A DNA stretch of 64,000 bases. It comes from Furcasterigmium furcatum (Eukaryota > Ascomycota > Sordariomycetes > Glomerellales > Plectosphaerellaceae). How positions within the stretch are numbered: position 1 is the stretch's first letter; each line of letters begins with the position of its first letter. Below are positions 58,875-64,000 of this stretch, piece after piece. Where the stretch lies: NCBI GenBank assembly GCA_001599815.1, contig BCIA01000008.1, forward strand, positions 1,240,001 to 1,304,000, in the 5' to 3' direction. The notes under the pieces were generated by a model. That model made no database searches. It saw only the letters and a list, made by a program, of their open reading frames with translations, and was not told where the DNA came from. The translations under genes were made by a program, and so were the position numbers.

Positions 58875-59503
58875 GGAGCGAAGTCTCTTTTGTTTCTGGT
58901 TTTCTGATTTGTCCTTTGGCCTGGCGTTCCGGTCAGCAAAAAGCCGAAAGAGGAATGGGGACGCATCTCATGGAAGTGCTCTACGGATCGTCCAAGGAGA
59001 GGGAAGAAGGAGAAGAAGAAGAAGAACAAGTCGACAGACGGCGGCGGGATCACGTACTTGTGTTGACGTGATCCAGCCTCATTGCATCTCATCATAGCGT
59101 GTGTATTACAAGTCAAGGACCAACTCTACCCTCGCGTGGCTCTGTCTATTTCTCTCTGCGATTCTCGTGTGAGTGTCGCATCTCTTGGTACAGCGTGGAA
59201 AGAAGAACAAAAAGGGGGCATCGCAATGCTAACGCCGCCACCCACGTTTTTCCACGATTCGACTCCCTGGGTAGATGGCTAACCATCAGCAAACAGGAGG
59301 GGAGTCGCCGCAAGGAAACCACAAATCGACTGGCCGGAGTGCCCTCCGCCGATCACAATAAACGCCGCGCTTTCCTCCGAACGATGAGGCAGGTCTGTGT
59401 TGGTACAGCGCGGGGGACGGCATCCTCATCTGCACGTCTCCCCGCGAAAATGCTTTCAAGCCGTCTTCCGTCTCAGTCAGGCAAGACGCCGCTAGTGTGT
59501 CGC
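58875..59503. other. Convergent 3' region, no gene seen
   Basis: A GA-rich stretch (AAGAAGAAGAAGAAC type) lies at about 59007-59035. Nothing coding is evident. Confidence 0.5.
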
Positions 59504-60872
59504 TCAGAACTCTTTGCTCTCGCCAATCTCGCACACGTCAAAGACGCCCTTGGCCGGCAGGCCCTTGCGCTTCATGGCGTCCTGCAGCAGCAGCGGGGGC
59601 TCGAGGACCTCCTCGAAGGTCAGGGCCCAGGTGCCCCAGTGGATGCCCATTGCGCGGTGGCAGCGGGTGTCCTGGAAGATGTCGACCGAGTCGTAGGGGT
59701 TGGCGTGCATGCCGGAGAAGGCGACGCGGGGGTAGTAGGCGCCGATGGGGATCAGACCGAGATCGAAGGGGCCGCGGTGCTCGCCGATCTGCTTGAACTG
59801 GGGGCACACGGGCAGGGCGAGGAACTCGGGCGAGTCGAGGTCCATGCCATCGCGGGGCACGGCGCGGTAGCCGGTGTCGCCGCCGAACCAGACAGACTTG
59901 CCGCCGGACTCGACAGCCCAGGAGCACCAGAGGGTGGTGTCCTTGTCGAAGGCAGTGCGGGCCGACGTGTGCTGGCAAGGCAGGCAGGAGATGGTGGCAC
60001 TGATGGTGGCGGGATTGGTACCCTTGGCATCACCTCCGGCGCCGGCTGCCTGGTGCTCCTCGGTCTTGTCGACGGTCAGCTCGAGAGTGGCGCTCTCCCA
60101 CCAGTCGAGCTCTGTGACGCGCTTCAGGCCGGCGCTCTTGAACCACGACTCGAGACCGAGGCCGACGAAGAAGTGGGCATTGGGGTTATGCTTCTGAATC
60201 TCAAGGACGGAGTCGTGGGACAAGTGGTCGTAGTGGCTGTGGCTGATGACAACGGCGTCGACGAAGGGGATCTCGGCCAGCTCGCAGGGCTTCTCGGTGT
60301 ATCGCTTGGGGCCGAGGAAGGAGAAGGGCGAGCAGCGGTCCTCGAAGACAGGGTCGAAGAGGACGCGCAGACCCGAGGCGAACTCGACGTAGTAGCAGGC
60401 ATGGCCGAGCCACGTCGCGCGCAGCTTGTCGGAGGCGGTGCGGTTGGGGAGGAAGTCCGGCTTGACTACATTGACGGTCGGGGGGCTCGTGTCAGGCTGC
60501 TTGAGGGAACCGGTTATGTTGGCCCTGGGGAGGAGAGAGACGTTCAGCGACACGTCGGGCAAGCGCGATGAAGGGCCACACTCACCATGCTATGTGCCGG
60601 AACATGGCCAGCGGCTGGATGTCGTGGTACGACGGGTGAGGATTGCGGAACTTAACCGTCGCGTCGCCCTTCTTGACGTGGTGGGACTTGGCCGAGGCAT
60701 CTTCAGGCGCCTGGCCTAGGCCGGGGACCTTGTTGATGCTGGAGGTGTAGGAGGCTACGGCGAGAGAAGCCATCACGGTGAAGGGGGCAGCCGAAGCTTT
60801 CTTAAGACCAGGCCTGGGTGTCGCGGGACGGCGTAGGAGGTTCCGGATAGTGTTCCGAAGATGATGGGACAT
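59504..60872 (-). CDS. NAPE-PLD-like metallo-beta-lactamase-fold hydrolase
   Basis: Predicted 435 residues; exons on the minus strand 60872-60586 and 60524-59504 (61-nt intron inside RHIAW/ANITG). N-terminal residues (MSHHLRNTIRNLLRRP, then a hydrophobic/Ser stretch) could target mitochondria or membranes. The core matches N-acyl-phosphatidylethanolamine phospholipase D-type enzymes: ATWLGHACYYVEF, LRVLFDPVFEDRCSPFSFLGPKRY in two halves, the zinc motif SHSHYDHLSHD (HxHxDH), SVWFGGDTGYR (Asp ligand), PIGAYYPR, and GIHWGTWAL (last His). In animals this family releases N-acylethanolamines from NAPE; yeast Fmp30 is the nearest fungal example I recall and acts in mitochondrial phospholipid balance. 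Substrate here not shown. Confidence 0.87.
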
Positions 60873-62282
60873 GGTGAGAGAAGGGAGAGGTCTCAGAAGA
60901 AAGAGGAGGGGGGCTGGAATATATATACGCTTATGGAAGAGAAGGGGGGTGCGGGAGGCAGGGAGTGAGTGAGTGCCCACGCTGCGTGGTGGTTGGTTTG
61001 CGTGTTCGTTATTCCTGGCCTGGATGGAGGAAGAACTGAATTGTTACGATCAGGTTCAGCTCCCCTGCTGGTGGTCTACGGGTACGCCGAGATGGTGTCC
61101 TGGATCGCCATGCCGATGGGTCCTGAGCAGACAGAGTCTGTCGGCCTGGCGACAGTCGACGAGCTGTTGATTACATTTTGGTGCGTGATGCGCAGCCGCT
61201 GGCCCCGAGGAAGGGTGCTCACTGCCTTGCTTCCAGTCTTACTCAGCTAGTACCAGGTTGTATTTGAGTACCTACCTGGCGGGACCGTGAGGAGTCGGAC
61301 TTAACGGGGATCTCGGGTCGAGGTACACGGGCTTCCTCTCTCGAGATGAGGGGGATGAAGTACTTCTACCTCGCTCCCGGTCAGCTTATTGGTGGGGCGG
61401 TGCCTGGCGGGCAGGCATGAACTCCGGCATGCGCCGGGCCAAGCATCAAATGTTTACTCGAAAGGGATGGTCAAGAAATACTCTGTCTGTCCTCGTTGAA
61501 AACGACACAAAGGCACGAGCAGCGTCGGACAACGGCTGGACTATGCGCCCGTTCCTGGCCGGGTCCCAGTCAAGGAAGTCCAGGCACCTGAGCGTCGCAT
61601 TCGGATACGCTTGTTGGGGGGGTTAACTCCTTTCAATACTGCGTTATCTCCGGAGCCAGGTATCATTCAGAACTTTTGGCAGCCGGTCAGGTAGGTGCTC
61701 CTGAGAATTGCCTCTGGTCAAACAAGAGACCGTCTCGATTCTCCAAGGCTTAATCCGAATTCTGCTGGTCGATGTGGTCGTTCCGAGGTCGGCCATCCTT
61801 TCAGTGACCCTCTTGCTTCTGATGATTCATTAGGTACTCATCTCGAGCACTCACTTCCAGAGAAGTACTGCGTCGTTCATCGGCCAGCATCAACTGACCA
61901 GATGGCTAAACCGGTTGCGGCGGCGGACTGAGAAGCTTGGAATCTCATGTTGTGATCAATCAATGTCCTCGGGGCAGGCAGTAAGCAGCCCCAGTGAGTG
62001 CACCCAGTCGTCCTCACCAGTCTCGACTTGCTCTCAATACTTATTCGTCAAGACAGCTGAACATTGACTGGAAACAGTTGAGGCCGATAAATCGGTCCCA
62101 TTTCCTCTTTTTTTGCTAAATCAAAACATTTGAACTTTGGCTGTGGGAGAACCTCCCCAGGGGCTGTCGTAACATTTGCTTTCCAACACCCTTGTGTAAT
62201 ACCAGGGTGTGGTGGCTTCTGCTCTGATTAGAAGCAAGCATAACCGATGCCATCTCACCTTCTATCAGGTGAATAGTGGAAG
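60873..62282. other. 1.4 kb intergenic region, no gene seen
   Basis: Contains the TATA box of the hydrolase at its left end and TACCTACC/GTAGGT motifs near 61269 and 61690. No frame here looks coding. Confidence 0.45.
60921..60928 (-). promoter_or_regulatory. TATA-like box of the NAPE-PLD-like gene
   Basis: TATATATA, about 50 nt upstream of the ATG at 60872. It would leave a very short 5' leader. Confidence 0.4.
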
Positions 62283-62870
62283 TCAGTCGAGAGTCTTGGT
62301 GTCTAAAGTCGGCTCTTCACCATCGCTCGTCGGGGCAGTTCTGCTCAACCGACCCAGCCCATCGTCCGACAAAGCAGAGCCCTTCCTCGCATCCTCTCTC
62401 ATCCCGTCAACACCAGCCCGAGGACCCTCTGGCAACTCCCGAGCAGTCGGGCAAGATTGCCCCAGGAGGAGTCTCAACCTGGCAACGCCGCCTTCTGTGT
62501 CCCTGAACCTCCCTGACCCTGTCACGATGCCCTCCGAAAGGCAGACTAATTCATCCTGGATGTTCTGACTGATGTGACGGTAAAACCTCGTCAGGACCGG
62601 GTCTCTGTCTGCGAGGCCTTTGCAGCTGCGTAGGTCGGCCAAGCGCTGCTCGAGGAGGGTCATTCGACTCGCGATATTGCATCCCTGTGATGTCGGGGAC
62701 GAATACAGGGAGGCTTCTCGTGCCGATATCGTGCTGCACGCATCCTGGAGCTTGCGGTCAAACAAAGCCATGCACCTGGCTCTGTGCTCGCTCATAATGC
62801 TGCTGTCCGTTGATGCCCGAGACTCGGAGTCGACCGAGGGCCTGGGACTGTTGATTGTTTCGCTGTCCAT
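62283..62870 (-). CDS. Hypothetical protein with helical middle
   Basis: ATG at 62870 to a stop at 62283, 195 residues, no intron. Ser-rich start (MDSETINSPRPSVDSESR), then a helical middle with heptad-like leucines and paired cysteines (HRARCMALFDRKLQDACSTI, IASRMTLLEQRLADLRSC, TRFYRHISQNIQDELVCL) and a charged disordered end. I recognise no family. Residue composition and helical pattern favour a real gene, but there is no independent proof and a neighbouring exon may be missing. Confidence 0.45.
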   Translation of the reverse strand: MDSETINSPRPSVDSESRASTDSSIMSEHRARCMALFDRKLQDACSTISAREASLYSSPTSQGCNIASRMTLLEQRLADLRSCKGLADRDPVLTRFYRHISQNIQDELVCLSEGIVTGSGRFRDTEGGVARLRLLLGQSCPTARELPEGPRAGVDGMREDARKGSALSDDGLGRLSRTAPTSDGEEPTLDTKTLD

Positions 62871-63200
62871 GTCACGCAAGTTTCGAGCGCGGAGCGTTGG
62901 ATCTGATGGAGATACTGTCCTGCCTGAAGCAAAAATCGCTTCGTTGGGTATTTATATTAGGGACGAAACGCCTCCATGGCGCTCAAAGTTCATCAACCTC
63001 GCTATGAGGAACCCAAATTGTTGCAGCCACTGCAAACAAACTTTCCGGCACAAAAGGGTATTTGCGAACGAAGTCGCCAGAAAAAAACCAACAAGCTCAT
63101 GCAATCATGGAATACCACCAGTCCGAGGTCATCTCTTCGTCATCCAGTACGCCAATCCAAGCGGATGCAATGCAATGCAAAAAGGACGCAAAGGGCTGCT
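62871..63200. other. Intergenic, ndc80 3' UTR and upstream region of the hypothetical gene
   Basis: No gene seen. Confidence 0.4.
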
Positions 63201-64000
63201 TCACATCTCGAGGGAACGGGTGTCCTCCTTGATCTCGTCGCTGCCCAGCTCCCGCTCAAGCTCGTCGGCAACAAACCCTTCGTAGTCATCCAGATTCTTC
63301 TGGACATGGATCTTGAACTTGATGACGTCGTTAAGCATCCTGTCAATCTCGGTGTGAAGCTCTTCTCGCAGGGAGTTGACTCGCAGAACCAGTTGCTCGT
63401 ATCTGTAACCTGTCAGTGTTGCTGCACAACCAGTGTAACTGAACCCGCCTAGGCTTACTCGATGCTCGTGTTCATCTCGCGTTGCTCCATGAGCTGCACT
63501 GACTCGGTCAACGAGGCGCGCATCTTGGCAAGCTCCTTCTCCATCTTCTCAATCTGCGCGTCAGATGCCATCTTCTGGGTAGTAGTGACCTGCAACGAGA
63601 AACAATGTCAGCAGTTGGACGACCGATTCTCTTCAAGGCCATCAACCCACCTCCTTGGTCTTCTCGTACTCCTCCTCGGCAGCCCGGACACGGTGCTCGA
63701 GCGCCTCAACCTCACTGCGCTTGTCCTCGATGGCTTCCTTGATACCATCCAGGAGATCATGGTCCTTCATCATCATGTCCATGGCCACGCTTCTCCGCTC
63801 AGAAATTTCCTTCCGGAGTGCGAGGAAGCTGGTCTTGACCTGGCCGCGCAGATCAAGATTGAGGATGTGAGCCGGTTGGTAGCCCGTCACCGGGTCGGCC
63901 AGCAACCTGTCGGTCGNCCCCGGCCCGCCGGAGCTCTGCAGCTGCGACGATGTGAAGTCTGGTCCATCGTTGACGGTAACCTGGAGCTCGTAGTTCTTGC
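63201..64000 (-). CDS. ndc80: Kinetochore protein Ndc80, C-terminal part (runs off window)
   Basis: Only the 3' part is present; the gene starts beyond position 64000. Visible exons on the minus strand: from 64000 to 63651, 63589-63459, 63402-63201. The protein part begins NYELQVTVNDGPDFTSS and continues LADPVTGYQPAHILNLDLRG, a string typical of fungal Ndc80 just before its last coiled coil. The rest is coiled coil (KDHDLLDGIKEAIEDKRSEV, ALEHRVRAAEEEYEKTKE, QIEKMEKELAKMRASL) and ends with RMLNDVIKFKIHVQKNLDDYE and GFVADELEREL, the conserved C-terminal block that pairs with Nuf2 and the Spc24/25 dimer. The N-terminal calponin-homology microtubule-binding domain lies outside. One base (63917) is an unresolved N, inside a Gly/Pro codon stretch. 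Confidence 0.9.

Noticed and set aside
59099..60571. 490-codon plus-strand frame opposite the NAPE-PLD-like gene
   Set aside because: Antisense shadow of a GC-rich gene; composition is Gly/Val/Ala-rich and there is no domain.
61695..61931. 78-codon plus-strand frame
   Set aside because: Short, no motif, and no neighbouring exon with matching splice signals.
1..64000. Biosynthetic gene cluster, transposon, or CRISPR array
   Set aside because: No polyketide or peptide synthase, no transposase, reverse transcriptase, terminal repeats or spaced arrays were found; the genes are mostly conserved housekeeping types.

Overview
This 64 kb window looks like a gene-rich, euchromatic stretch of a filamentous ascomycete (Pezizomycotina, most likely Sordariomycetes). 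The signs are short introns (about 42-150 nt, GT...AG), about 25 recognisable genes on both strands, CT-rich leaders, a 447-residue beta-tubulin gene split into seven exons, and a full set of single-copy fungal genes. I see no transposon, rRNA, CRISPR array or convincing tRNA. Gene models were built by hand: splice sites were chosen from GT/AG signals, phase and family conservation, so exon edges are predictions.

Layout. 0-6.7 kb: sugar transporter, Kar5/Tht1-type nuclear fusion protein, nitrilase-family hydrolase (all +). 6.8-13 kb: telomere protein Rap1 (-) head to head with palmitoyltransferase Swf1 (+), then the Hsp90 co-chaperone Aha1 (-). 15.4-19 kb: a large disordered/coiled-coil protein. 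19.4-28 kb: Fmc1 (-) and the Hal2/Met22 nucleotidase (+) share a promoter; then mitochondrial ribosomal protein L6, beta-tubulin and Gcn20 (all -). 28-32.6 kb: 4.6 kb with no gene I can support. 32.6-36 kb: a Byr4-like cytokinesis regulator. 37.3-44 kb: a giant 2,218-residue protein with seven predicted membrane helices and an extremely long tail carrying many LW motifs and internal duplications. 45.5-50.6 kb: FMN-binding split-barrel protein (+), membrane-anchored spermidine-synthase-like protein (-), L-galactonate dehydratase (-). 51.5-61 kb: a four-helix membrane protein, an unknown disordered protein, Rad10/ERCC1, a 70-residue protein, a Ccc1/VIT1 iron transporter, and a NAPE-PLD-like metallo-hydrolase. 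62-64 kb: a hypothetical protein and the 3' part of NDC80, which runs off the right edge.

How the genes fit together. Most are unlinked housekeeping genes, with no biosynthetic cluster. Several act in nuclear and chromosome biology (Kar5, Rap1, tubulin, Byr4, Rad10, Ndc80), probably by chance. Two promoters carry motifs that fit their genes: a D-galacturonate-type element upstream of L-galactonate dehydratase and a CCAAT/HapX-like site upstream of the iron transporter. The least explained item is the seven-helix protein with the LW-repeat tail at 37.3-44.0 kb.
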